From assembly GCA_003255065.1 (NCBI GenBank), contig QAOA01004841.1, forward strand, positions 221,038 through 285,037: DNA of 64,000 bases, in the 5' to 3' direction. Position 1 is the first letter of the stretch; the number at the start of each line of letters is the position of its first letter. Positions 21,407 to 32,834 of the stretch are shown here, one piece after another. The position numbers and the translations under genes were made by a program. The notes beneath the pieces are model-generated. The model had not been told where the DNA came from. It was given only the letters and a program-made list of their open reading frames with translations, and made no database searches. The stretch comes from Cercis canadensis. Lineage: Eukaryota > Streptophyta > Magnoliopsida > Fabales > Fabaceae.

Positions 21407-23680
21407 GATGACAATAATGTGTTTGAGAATAGCTCCCCCTGAATATATGCCAACTAGAAGTGAGGGAGTTTTCACAAAAGATCTGCTCAATATCAAAAAT
21501 TATACAATAACAGTTCAAACAGACTATTCCATATAATTTCTCCCCCTTTGGCATTATCAAAAAGATAGGGGTAATATCATATCAGAGCAGTAATGGGTTC
21601 AGAGCATTAGATCAATCAGAATGAAACATTAATACCTCAAAACATTTGATAAACAGCTTAAGCAATGTCAAGATGAATGATGCATGTATGACAGCAAAAT
21701 CAATAGGCGAAAAGAACGTCCACCTATTCTACATCACAACTGAAATTTTATCCAAAGACAACCAAAATGATGAGATAATGCTAATCAGAAGAAGATGATG
21801 AATGAGGTGCAATGAGAACTTCCAATTGAGCTTTAATGATTGCCATATCCTTTTCTATAGCTGCTAGATGAGCATTGGAGTTAAAAACCAGAATAGATAC
21901 CATTATAAATTCAAGAGATTCTCCATGAACACAAGTCAAACATACTATGAACTAATGCATAATGCATGATATGCAGAAAAAAGAAGGACATAAAGATGCT
22001 GGAGAACACTCAAGTTAACTGCACAACTGAAGCTTTAACAATGAAAGTTAGAAATATAATCCTAAGAAGTTGATGGTTTTGAAACTTTCAAAGCTGCCAA
22101 CTATTTCTTTGTGAAGGCCAATTCTTTCTCAACCATAGCAAGTAGTTTAGCAAAGCAAACAAACACTGTAGTCTGAAAATAGATGAGGTGCTATCCAATC
22201 TGATTAGCTAAGGCAGCAAGCTTGACAATTGCTATCCATTCCACATGATCAACTGACTGGTAGGACGGGATTGGTTGTGATTGGTTTTTGTGCTTCTTTG
22301 TGGATTTGAAAGAATTAGGTACAACAGGAGCACGCCTCTTTGAAGAGCTGGTAGAAGTAACTGATTCTTGATATGACTTCCAATTCTGGGCAAAAGTTAG
22401 GTAGAGCTAGGTTTGCCAACGTTCTGGTTATGGGGTCAAAGCAATGTATGGAAGAAGGTCTTCCTTGGCCTCTAAACTCAGGAAAGTCACAAAGAAATGT
22501 CATTGCATCATCATAAGGAAGTAAATCAGGGGGCCAAACCTTCTGTACAAACTTGCAGTCCCCAATAATAGGCAATTTAAGCACACTAGCACGCATTTTT
22601 TTCAGTCAACAGAATTTTTACCACAGCCACAAACTTTGAAGATAGATCATGCCAAAATTAGAACCTTGCAAAAGGTGAATATGAGCAAAAAGATAAGCTG
22701 ATTACTTTTGCTAGTAAAGATTCATCTAGCTTCAATATTTCAGACCAGCCCATCTTAGCAAACATCCTCTCAACAACTTTGGTGGAAGAATTCTTGGATT
22801 CCTAAGTTACTATGCAGCTTTACTTTCAAACAGAGAGGTGGAAGCACTTGCAACCCTTGGAGTAAATGCAATCTTTATGTCTTTTCATCTTGAATTTGCT
22901 GTTCTTTTTAGAGGGAATTGGTTGAGGTTCTTTCTCATGAGGAAGCTCAGAAATTAGTTTCAAAGAAAGAAGCAGATTTTAGAGCAAGGATAGGTTCAAA
23001 TTATTTTGAAATGGATATTGGTTCTGCATGGGAAGAGCCAACAATTGCTTTGCCTTTACACTTAGCCATCAGTCTTTAGCTCATTCTTCTATTCAAAAAC
23101 TTAAGTTGCTAATTGCCTTGCTACACAATGCGGAAGTTGAACAAAAAAAAGGCCAACACAAGAACAAAGAGAGAATGTACAAGGTGAATAAAGTATGCAT
23201 ATAAAATAACTTAGTACAAGATTCAAATGAGGAGGAAGATAACATAATGAATGACAATGGTCCGCTTGCAAAAGGCAGTTTAAAGATGTGTGCATTTTAG
23301 CCAAAGGCTAGAAAACGCAAGCCAAAAATTCAGCCTAGAACAATTTAATGACAAACCAGCCCAAGAGAAATGAAGGAAATCTTTTAAAAAATAGTTCAAC
23401 ATATCAGCCCAAGAAAGATAACCAGATTCTTTTGAAATAAAAAGCCTAGCAAGATTTCAGTCCTTTAAAAAAAAGATTTGGCAGCCCAAAATTGAAATAT
23501 CTCACAAGTCCAAAACTGGTTATGGGCAGAAATATCTTTGTCTAAATATTCCAAAAATCTTTGCCAAATTTTCAGAAGCATACCAAGAAAAATTGAATAT
23601 TAGCCAGCCTTTTCTTGATAAACAAAGAAAGTGAAATGATATGCATATGTACAAACACAATGCAAGCAGCCATATATCAT
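21407..23680 (-). pseudogene. SIRE-like extra (envelope-like) region, degraded
   Basis: Lies between RNase H and the 3' LTR. Broken minus-strand frames include 22315-22596 (IGDCKFVQKVWPPDLLPYDD) and, further upstream, KVVERMFAKMGWSEILKLDE near 22700-22785, a sequence type found in the so-called putative plant transposon protein domain that often accompanies SIRE elements. No intact frame. Envelope-like status is by position and family habit only; I see no clear signal or membrane segment. Confidence 0.45.
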
Positions 23681-26250
23681 CAAGACAAGTTTATCATGCT
23701 TAGCTCATGTCTAACAAAACAGAATTTATTTTCAGCCAAATGCTTAGAAAAGATGTTAGACATTTGATCATCAACACTAACAGAAAATAATTCTATATAA
23801 CCCTCAATGATCTCTAAGAAGATGATGCTTGGTCCTAGAATGCTGAAATGAATTTCTTGCAATATGAATACCACAAACATTATCACACAACAAAGAAATT
23901 TTGTCTAGAACAATACCATAGTCAGCCAACCGTTGTTTCATCCAAAGCATTTATGAACATCAAAGTCCAGCCACCATGTACTCAACTTCAGCTTTGATTG
24001 AGCAACTGAATTTTGTTTCTTAGATTGCCAAGAGACCAATGCTCCTCCAAGAAACTAACAACCTCCACTTGTGCTCTTGTGATCTATGGAACAACTCTTG
24101 CATTGTCCATCCCAAAATGTTTCAGTAGCTCTCTTGTGTACTTGGACTAATTAATGAAAATTTCATCTCTGATTTGTTTCACTTGAAGTCCAAGGAAGAA
24201 GTTAAGTTCTCCCATCATACTCATCTCAAATTCACTCTTCATGAGAATCTCAAAATCCTTCCTGCTGATTAAAGCCTTGAGCTACCAGCCTTGCTTTATT
24301 TCTCACAATCTTCCCTTCCTCATCAAGCTTGTTTCTGAAAATCCACCTTGTACCAATGATTGAGTAACCTTTTGGTTCAGGTACAAGAGTCTAGACTTGA
24401 TTTCTTGAGAACTGATTCAACTCTTCTTACATTGCCATGATCCATGCTTTATCTTGTAGTGCTTCACCAATTTTGGTAGGCTCGGACAGAGATAAAATAG
24501 CCAAGTTTACATGCTTATCCCGAAAAGATGCTCTTGTACTGATTCCTCTTTCCAAGTCGCCAATTACTTTCCTAATTAGGTGATCTTTCAGAATTCTGGT
24601 TTCTTTTGGCAATGAATCTTTCATATTTTTCTAAGGGGCTTCTTCTTGAATCAATTCTAAAATTACCAGCTCTATGTGAATTGAATCACATGGAATTTGC
24701 TCTGCTGTCTTCTCTTGGCTAATCTCTGTTTTAGAGGATTCTTTGATGCTGTTCTGCATTAACTTATTTTCCTTAAGGGTATTTGAAACCAAGGGACAGT
24801 TAGATTCATCAAAGACAACATGCATTGATTCCTCAACAATGAGAGTTCTTTTGTTAAAGACTCTATAAGCTTTATTTGACAAAGAATAGCCCAAGAAAAT
24901 AGCTTCATCAGATTTTGAATCAGATTTTCCCAAATGCTTTTTTCATTATTCAGCACCAAACATTTACAGCAAAATGCATGAAAGTAGCTCACATTAGATT
25001 TTCTCCCTTTTCAAAGCTCATATGTAGTTTTCTTTAAAATAGGCCTAATCAAGCATATATTCAAAGTATAGCATCATGTGTTTACAACTTCAGCCCAAAG
25101 GTATTTTTGCAAATCATTTTCACACAACATAGTTCTGCCCATCTCAACTAGAGTTCTATTTTTCCTTTCAACCACACCGTTTTATTTGGGGGTTCTAGGA
25201 CAAGAAAAGTTATGGTGGATTCCTTGTTCTTCACAAAAGTTTTGAAATAACTTGTTTTTCAAATTCTCCACCATAATCACTTCTAATTGAGGTGATAGCA
25301 AAACCCTTTTCATTTTGAACTCTTTTGCTTAAACTTTCAAAAATCTCAAAAGTGTTATCCTTATGAGCAAGAAAGAAAACCCAAGTGAACCTTAAAAAAT
25401 CATCCACAATAACTCAACCATATTTCTTTCCATTTAAACTTGATGTAAATGTTGGTCCAAAGAGATCCATAGGGAGAAGTTGGAGTGGCCTAGAAGATGA
25501 CAAATCTTGTATTTTTCAAACACTAGTTTAGGTAAACCAGAAACTAGTTCCTTCTTAGAAGGCTTGGAAATAAGTTTAAAATTTGCATGTCCAAGTCTTC
25601 TATGTCATAGCCAAGAATTATTACTTTGAGAAGAAAAACAAGTTTCCCTTTTTGAATTCAATAAGTCTCCATACACAATACACACATTGGAACTTCTTTG
25701 ACCAATAAATAGAACATCATCAGAATTTTTCTTATGAATGATGCAATGAGGAGTTTCAAAAATGATTTTATGACCTTATCACAAAGCTAACTTGTGCTCA
25801 ACAAAATATACATCGAACCTTTGATCAAGTAGACATTGTCAATGAGTAAATTAGGAGGAATTTTAATTTTACCTAATCCGACAATTCTACCTTTGCTATT
25901 GTCACAAAAAAAGATGTCTACCAAATCCATTTTGTTAAAGGAGACAAACTTTGAAGGATCTCCAGTCAAGTGTCTAGAGCAGCCACTGTCCAGATACCAA
26001 CAATCGCTTTTGGCTTAATAGCAAACCTGCAAGAAAGTTAGAGACATTTTGGTACCAAAACTTCTTTGGGTCCTTTCAAGTTAGCAGCAAATGTGCCTTT
26101 AGGCACCCACACCATTTTTCTTGCAGCACATAGTTTCCTATAGGAACATGCATTAGGAAAATGTCCTACATGTCCACAGTAAAAGCAAGTTCCTTTAGAA
26201 AAGGAATGTGAGGAGGAAGCTTTGACAAAAGGGTTTTTCGAAATTTTTGA
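23680..26250 (-). pseudogene. SIRE-like pol: protease, integrase, reverse transcriptase, RNase H, fragmentary
   Basis: Read on the minus strand from right to left: protease active site region and HMTGDPSKF-type segment (25787-26010), integrase with the NGVVERKNRT motif (about 25150-25190), the end-of-integrase segment FLGYSLSNKAYRVFNKRTL (24631-24933), the start of reverse transcriptase (FRNKLDEEGKIVRNKARLV, near 24300), then a jump to KSEFEMSMMGEL (near 24230), which means the catalytic YVDD part of reverse transcriptase has been deleted. RNase H follows (EAEYMVA near 23970; NSFQHSRTKHHLL near 23830) and the end segment DDQMSNIFSKHLAENKF (23700-23780). Many stops; not functional. Confidence 0.75.
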
Positions 26251-26259
26251 AGAGCTATG

Positions 26260-27711
26260 CTAAACATAGCCTAAACCAGATTTGTCATTGCTTACTCTTT
26301 GCTTTCCTAAGATGGAATTCAAATTATTTCTTCCCTTTACAAACTTGACTAAGTCTCCAGACAATTCATTTACTTTTCTTTTCAGTTTATCATTTTCATT
26401 TTTTAGAGAAGAAGTAGAATGATTTTCCTTTTCAAGAATGTCATTTTGCTGCTGAAGCATTTCAAGCCTATCAATCAAATTAACATTATCTTTTTCAAGT
26501 TCTTCTATCACATTAACTTGATCTTTTATAATTTTCTTTAAGGCATTAATTTTTGCAAGCCTTTTCTCATAATCAAAAGTCAAATCATCAAAAACAATAC
26601 TTAATTCATCATAAGTAGGCAGGGATTCAAAATCTAGATCAATTATCTCTCTCTTTTCACCACTTCCTTCACCATTAGCCATCAAGCAAAAGTTGGCAGT
26701 GTTTTCCTCATCAAAATCTTCACTATTGGAGGTTGAATCTTCATCACTCCAGGTGGCCAACATTGCCTTCTTTTTGCCCGTTTTGAAGTAGTTTTTCTTC
26801 TTGAGTTTTGGACATTCAGGTTTGATGTGTCCTGACCTCTTGCACTCATAGCATATGAAGGGTTCCTTGTTGCTTTTTCCTTTGGTGAAGTCTTTGTAAT
26901 TTTTCAGTGAAAATCTCTTCTTCTCCTTTTTTTTCTTCATCAATTCGAGAACTTTCATTGTAACCATTTCCACATCATCTTCACCAGAAACTTGTTCTTC
27001 CTCAACACTTGTCTCTGGAGCTGTAGAGGTGAGAGCTAAACTCTTCTTACTTTCTTCTGTTCTGACCTCCTTTTGGAAGAGCAACATTTTATGTGATTCT
27101 AGAGTTCCTCTAAGTTGATCAATAGACAAATCATTAGTCTCTACATATTGGAGTAGAATAGTCACTTTGGATTCCCATTCATCAGACAAGCATCTTTGAA
27201 GCTTCTTCACTTGTTCTTGTTGAGTATAAACTCTTCCAAGTTCTTTGAGATTATTTATGATGCTGAGAAATCGAGCAAAAAATATCTCAAGAGGTTCATG
27301 TTGCTGTATATGGAACATCTCATATTCTATAGAGTATATATCAATTTTTGCTTCCTTAACATGACTTGTCCCCTCATGTATTGCAACGAGCCTATCCCAC
27401 TTCTCCTTTGCAGTGTTACATGAGGCAATATACTCATATTCCTTAGCAGATATAGCACACGCAATATTGTACCTAGCTTTGGAATTAAGGGTGAACTTGA
27501 GCTTATCTTCAGCAGTTAAATCTTTTTCCTCTTTAGGAACTTCAACTCCATTTTCAATTTTTGTTGGATGTATGAGTCCATGTCTTATAATCTGCCAGAC
27601 CTCATAATCAATAGCCTCAAGATATATTTCCATCTTTTACTTCTAGTAAGGAAAGTTTTGACCATTGAAGAATGGAGGCTTGAGAGAAGAATGTGAATTC
27701 TGGTTGTTCAT
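26260..27711 (-). pseudogene. SIRE-like gag, nearly complete
   Basis: The natural start is the ATG at 27709-27711 (MNNQNSHSSLKPPFFNG), followed by two early nonsense codons before the long open frame 26260-27633 (457 codons). It contains the UBN2-type Gag core (KFTLNSKARYNIACAISAKE, EKWDRLVAIHEGT), a zinc knuckle CYECKRSGHIKPECPKLKKK (Cys-x2-Cys-x4-His-x4-Cys intact) around 26850, and a long charged coiled-coil C-terminus. In an active element Gag packages the RNA in virus-like particles. With two stops near the N-terminus the full protein is not made, although the internal ATG at 27633 would give a nearly full product. Confidence 0.8.
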
Positions 27712-27784
27712 GGTACCTGCAACACAACTAAATAAGATCTTTAGCTCTTGGTTAGTTAGACCAGCAAAGATTAAATGAGCACAA

Positions 27785-27796
27785 GCTCTGATACCA
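27785..27796 (-). promoter_or_regulatory. Primer binding site, initiator tRNA-Met
   Basis: Reverse complement reads TGGTATCAGAGC, two bases from the LTR. It fixes the element's orientation. Confidence 0.9.
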
Positions 27797-27798
27797 AT

Positions 27799-29115
27799 TG
27801 ATAGTTGCAGAAAATACTCCTAGAGGGGGGTGAATAGGAGTTGTTAAAAATTGCTCATAAAAAATGAATTCAAATCACATATTTGTTTAAGAACTTGTTC
27901 TTACAAACTAGTTCTTAAAAACTAGTTCTACGCCAGATGCCAGATTTGAATGCACGAAATAGCTTGTTGAACAATACAAAACAGAAACTCAAACTAAATC
28001 AAATCAAAGAAGAGCAAAATAACAGAAACCCAGAATATCACACTTCAGCATTAGAAACAAAGATAAAATTTAGAAGTGTAAATAACTCAAAATTAAAGAG
28101 ATGAAGGGAAAGAGAATATGCACAAGTCTTTATAGTGGTCTAGCTTAAAAAGCCTACATCCACTTCTCCCACAAATGGGGGTTCCACTATTCTTTCAAGT
28201 TTATTTGTCCAAGCTTCTCCAAGCTTTACAAGTTTATTTTTCAAAGCTTCTCCAAGCTCAACAAGTTTATTTTTCCAAGCTTCTCCAAGCTTAACAACAA
28301 GTTTATTTTTCTAAGCTTCTCCAAGCTTAACCATGGTTTTTGTTTCTCAAGCTCACCATGAACTCTATCTCTCTAACTCTAGAGATCACTCTCATGGATT
28401 TCTCCCATAGAAATCCAAAATACAAAACCCAAGTGTTTTGTTGTAGCCCAAGAAGAAACTCTCTCAAAAAGTAGATATGAAACAATGAGAAACTTGAAGC
28501 ATGAAGAGGTGACCGAGAGGAGGAAGAAGAAGATGAACAGCCCAGCTCTCAACAATGGCTTCCTTGTCTCTCTAAAATGTTTTCTTCTCACTTCTCTTCT
28601 TGCTTAAACCGAAGCCTTGAAAGTCTCCTTGCTTTATTTGCTTTCTTGTGCACGTGAGGTCTTCACAAAAGGCTAGAAGAAAGTTTTCCCACTTGCTGAC
28701 ACAAGACCCATTATGTATTATGGCTTTTTGTCCTTTTGTGAGAAAAAGTCTTACTTTGTGTAAGAGAGTAGATGGGCTTTTCTTGAAGAATGGACTTTAC
28801 ACAAATCACATCTTACACAATCACTTCTCCAAACTTAGCTAACATGACTTAGTTAGATTGCAAAAAGAGGAAGTTTGGCTGGAGTCCGTGATAGACTTTG
28901 TCCACATCAGCAACCTCATAGACTCATCATATAAGCAAGAACTGGTTCTGAAAAATAAGTTCTACAAGTCTCCACTTGAACATTGTGCTGGATAACAACT
29001 TAAACAACATAGCAAAGATTAATAGCAACAAGACAAACAACACATATAAGAAATAACAAGGCACAAGACATTATTGTTATCATCAAAACAGGGTCAGAGA
29101 CTTGTGGGGCTAACA
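27799..29115 (-). repeat. SIRE-like 5' LTR (plus-strand right)
   Basis: Partner of 20105-21389; begins TGATAGTTGCAGA and ends GGGCTAACA on the plus strand. Contains four 33-bp CAAGCTTCTCCAAGCTT units (about 28195-28330). Confidence 0.9.
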
Positions 29116-29120
29116 TACTA

Positions 29121-30756
29121 CTTTATTTTAGCTGGTTGATTATTAAAAGTATAGTTAAACAGGCCAATTCCACAATACATATTTATCAAAGTTCATATTG
29201 ATGCCTATTCAATTATGGCCACTTATTTATTGCCACATGTTATGTAACTCTACTGAATTGTACACATTGTACATGTGGTAGAATCTGAGTTTGGATAGAA
29301 TAAAATTTAAGTGAGACTACTTGAACATAGACAATGTTAACTATCCAATTTTTATACAGTTGTGTACGGTTATAGAGTAGATGGGAATAAATGAGTGACT
29401 ACTTGGTTTTTTTGGAGGGTTGCTTGTCCTCATTCTTATAACTGATTATTGGTTATCTTCAAACATGTCTTGTCTTTTTGCCTTTAAAAACAAGTGGAAA
29501 ATTTGGATATAATCAATGGTAGACCTGCACCTGCACCTACTTGTCCTCATTCCATTCTATCTTTGTTCTTGTTCTTTAATAAGCTGTGCTTAGTAGACCT
29601 GCGCCTGCTTATTGCTCTTAAATTTGTATTCCTTCTAGATATTATGCTAAGAGTCAATCTTCTTGTTAATGAACTGGGCATCTTACAAGGTCCTTTGCTC
29701 TAAAAGAGTTCTGGCAGGTGGACAATCAAATGTGGACAATCAGGTGGTCTCAAACCTTGAATATGCGACATCAATGCGTGACCATTTGTGAATAAATAAT
29801 GAGAATTAAATGTAGATGATTGTGGCTTCATAAGTCATTGAATTGGTTGGTTGTCAGGGCTCTTTGATAGATTCAAATGTTGCTGGAAGTTAAGATGAAA
29901 AAGTAGTGTAAAATCAGAGAAAAATTATCTTGAGTAATTGTTTTGCAAAGAATAGGACTTAGAAACACTTGATGCATTAGACTATTTTCTATTCATAGAA
30001 ACAATATGCATGCTACTTCTAAAGTATACGCAAAATGCTCTAGTGATCATTGAATACATTATTGAGTCTGTGACTTCTATAATTCTTTTGGGTCATTGAT
30101 GCATATGTTATCTTGCTTTTGCTTGGGTGTAAGAAATATGTTGTGTTTTCATGACCAATAAAAGAATGCTCTATTACACATGTTCCCTTTGTCTAGTTAT
30201 AGAATGCTCACACAGGAATCTGCATTAAGATAATTTTAGAGTTGGGGATTATCAAAATAAAGTCTTGAATGTGGTAAGTATACTGTGTATCAAATGGATT
30301 TCTGAGTTTAACCTCACAAATCTTAGTGTTCTTCTGAGTTGAGGGTTAAGGACATTAGCTTAGTTTTACTTACATTAAGTTGGTTATTGTAGGATTTTCA
30401 TCCGTCTGATATATTTCTATTTGCCATTTGTGATGTGGACAACACTGAAAATAACTTGTATGACAGGTCAGATATTTAATTTACCATAGTGCGGCCTTGC
30501 TATTGCTTGCTTGGCTGCTTTTTGGTTTATTTTGATATGGTCAAATCTAATTTACCATCTTTTCTAGTCTAATGGATTACATCTTGGTCATGGAGAAATG
30601 AAAACCGTAAATGAGTGAACATTGCAGAATAATGCAGCTATAATTTGCATTCATAGTGATTTCTAAATTCACATCTTGCTGAATGAAAAGTTGCTAGTTT
30701 GGAGTAATCAGTTAGTTTAATTTCTTTCTCATTGACTATTTTGTTTTGTTTTCTAG
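29121..30756 (+). other. Intron-like filler of CACTA 1
   Basis: Continues the intron interrupted at 20104. T-rich; no coding segment recognised. Part of it probably came along with the captured GASA gene as intron, since a splice acceptor follows at 30756. Confidence 0.4.
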
Positions 30757-30888
30757 TGTATTGTAGCAACAAGTGTCGGGAGAGGTGCTCCAAGGCAGGA
30801 GTTCAAGATAGGTGATTGAAGTATTGTGCAATATGCTGCAAGGAGTGCAAATGTGATCCTTCTGGGACTTATGGGAACAAGCATGGAT
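30757..30888 (+). pseudogene. GASA/snakin domain exon captured by CACTA 1
   Basis: After the acceptor TTTTGTTTTCTAG the frame reads CSNKCRERCSKAGVQDR, a TGA at 30813, then [20 protein letters not shown] and NKHG. The cysteine spacing (CxxxC, CCxxC, CxC) and the GTYGNKH motif are diagnostic for the GASA/snakin peptides, secreted gibberellin-regulated cysteine-rich proteins. The stop stands where the family has a cysteine (CLKYC), a single change from TGC. The domain is cut after NKHG, before the last cysteines, where the shared CACTA tail begins. Confidence 0.85.
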
Positions 30889-31160
30889 ATTCTGCTACAC
30901 AGCACAATTTGTACAATGTTGTGGCAAAAAAATTGTAAATATCCTTACTCTGCAGTGCAAGTGTAGGTATTTTGTTGTGGGTTGTTGATTCTTTTTCTCA
31001 ATTAATTCTTTGTAATGTAACTCGTCAAATATCTTCATCAATAATAAATTTATTCACTTCAAATATATCATTATTTACATTTTACATGTATAATGTTTTC
31101 TTTTGGTATATAAGAGAAAGAAACAAAGAACTATGTATTATTTAGGAATTTACAAAAAAA
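30889..31160 (+). other. Shared 3' tail of CACTA 1 with polyadenylation signal
   Basis: From about 30893 the sequence is nearly identical to CACTA 2 from 44524. It continues the GASA reading frame as [14 protein letters not shown] and stops. AATAAA lies at 31043-31048. It looks like the last exon and 3' untranslated region of an element gene or of an early capture, reused in both elements. Confidence 0.65.
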
Positions 31161-31470
31161 NATTCCAACGGAAATTTCCTTCCGTTGGAATTTCAAAAAC
31201 CAAAACCAAAAAATATTTTTAAAATATATTAAAAATTCCAACAGTATTTTTCGTCAGAATTTTTTAAAATAATTCAAATGGAATTTGTCGTTGAAATTTT
31301 TTTTCCAAAATTAAATTTCAACAGTAAAATTCCGTTGGAATTTCCATTAGAATTACTTTTCCGTTGAAATTTTCAATTCCAATGACTTTTTTTTCAACAA
31401 CTCAAATTCCGTTGGAATTCAAAATTCCAACAGAAAATTTCTGTTGGAATCCAGCAATTTTCTTGTAGTG
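31161..31470 (+). repeat. CACTA 1 right subterminal repeats and terminus
   Basis: Dense TTCCAACGGAAATT/AATTTCCGTTGGAA motifs, then GGAATCCAGCAATTTTCTTG and TAGTG, identical to the end of CACTA 2. The n at 31161 replaces a homopolymer. Confidence 0.8.
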
Positions 31471-31493
31471 TCTTTGCTTTCTTGTTGCGTCAG

Positions 31494-31508
31494 TTTGGTA
31501 TTAGAGCG
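31494..31508 (+). promoter_or_regulatory. Primer binding site, initiator tRNA-Met type
   Basis: TTTGGTATTAGAGC one base after the LTR remnant. One mismatch to TGGTATCAGAGC. Confidence 0.75.
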
Positions 31509-31525
31509 GTTTGCTTGACGACTTG

Positions 31526-32823
31526 ATGTCAAGTGGTCAAGGCAGAGTTGGCAGCGATGCTCTTGACAGTGTTCGAGGTGCTAAGACCCCAGACCATGGG
31601 GTGGAGGTTGACATGCTAGTGCATCGAATTGATCACATCGAAATCCGGCTTCAACGTCACGATGAACGTTTTAATCACCTGGATGAGGTGCTTGGTCTAT
31701 TGGAAGCATGGCTTGACGACCCTAATAGGATTTGAAATGATGGTAGGAGAGTGTCTGGCGGCAGTACTGGCCACAGGCAGCTTGTTAATTTTCCTCATCC
31801 TAGAGATCATATAAGAGGGAGACAGGTTGATACGGATGAAGATTCAGAAGAGGATGAAGTTGAGTACTTCGAATAACCACCTAGGACAAATGTGGGTTTT
31901 AGGAGGAATGATCATGGTGATAAAGAATCCAATTTCAGATTGAAGGTAGATATTTCTTACTTTTAGGGTAACCTAAACATTGAGGGTTTCCTATATTAGA
32001 TTGCAGACATTGACCACTTCTTTGAGTACATGGAGATACCTGAAGAGAAGAGAGTTCGGCTGGTTACATGTAGATTGAAGGGTGGTGCGTCTGCTTGGCG
32101 GGAAATGTTACAGAGTAGGAGGATTCGTGAGGGTAAGGCACCTGTTCAAACGTGGGAAAGAATGAGACGACTATTGCTGAGTGAATTCCTCCCCCTGATT
32201 AAGAACAATTCATGTTCCAATAGTACCAGAGGTGCCAACAGGGTCAGAAGTCTATCCATGATTACTATGCAGAATTCACAAGGTTAACAACTCGGAATGA
32301 TTTAAGGGAAACCGAAAGGCAGCAGGTATCTAGGTTCTCAGAGGGTCTTAAGCCATTCCTTAAAGACAGAATAGGGGTGTAGGTTGCAAAAACCTTATTT
32401 GAGGCTTGTAATCTTGTCTTGAGGGCTAAGCAATTGATGCAGGAAAGAAGTAGTAGAACAAAATATCCCCGCAGAAATTATAGTGGGGATACCTATAAGA
32501 CTATTGCTAATGACAAAAGTAAGGCGATTCAAGAAAACAGAAAGTGACAGAAGCAAGAGAAGCACCAAAAATAACCAACCCGTATACCAGGCCTTATCCA
32601 GGGAAGTGTTTTAAGTACAACCAACCAGGCCACAGGTCTAATGACTACCCCCTCAGAAAAGCAGTCCATGTTGTGGAGCAAGAGGAAGATGAGGAGGAAA
32701 AGGTGTGTGGTCCAGATGGAGAGGTAGAAAAATGTGATTCTAATGAAGACAATGACAATGATGAGAGTCAGAATTATGTTATTAGGAAAATGATGTTCAC
32801 ACCGAAGCAAGATGATGATACCT
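31526..32823 (+). pseudogene. Ty3/gypsy gag, broken
   Basis: Begins at the ATG at 31526 (MSSGQGRVGSD), with stops from 31733 on. The capsid part reads DIDHFFEYMEIPEEKRVRLV, TCRLKGGASAWREM and then TWERMRRLLLSEFLP (32000-32195), a typical retrotransposon Gag core. A frameshift follows. The zinc knuckle near 32609 reads CFKYNQPGHRSNDYP; two of the expected cysteines are tyrosines (TGC to TAC), so it cannot bind zinc normally. An acidic stretch precedes the protease. Confidence 0.75.
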
Positions 32824-32834
32824 AGCAACATCAA

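Larger units (their letters stand above)
20105..29115 (-). mobile_element. SIRE-like Ty1/copia element nested in CACTA 1
   Basis: LTRs at 20105-21389 and 27799-29115, 5-bp target duplication TACTA on both sides (20100-20104, 29116-29120). Minus orientation, shown by the primer site at 27785-27796 and the polypurine tract at 21390-21406. Gene order on the minus strand: gag, protease, integrase, reverse transcriptase, RNase H, then an extra region of about 2.3 kb before the 3' LTR, as in SIRE elements. Many stops and at least one deletion inside reverse transcriptase. The two LTRs differ little, so the insertion is fairly young compared with its host. Confidence 0.9.
18001..31470 (+). mobile_element. 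CACTA-type transposon 1 carrying gene fragments, with nested copia element
   Basis: Left end CACTACAAGAAAA at 18001, right end TTTTCTTGTAGTG ending at 31470. Both ends are followed inward by many CCAACGG/CCGTTGG subterminal motifs. Without the nested copia (20105-29115 plus one target copy) it would be about 4.5 kb, close to CACTA 2 (4.7 kb). It shares the right-hand 580 bp with CACTA 2. It has no transposase. It carries parts of an NLR gene (antisense), an aminoalcohol phosphotransferase gene and a GASA gene. The 3-bp flanks differ (AAA left, TCT right), so either a deletion removed the original left flank or the two ends do not come from one insertion. Confidence 0.75.
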
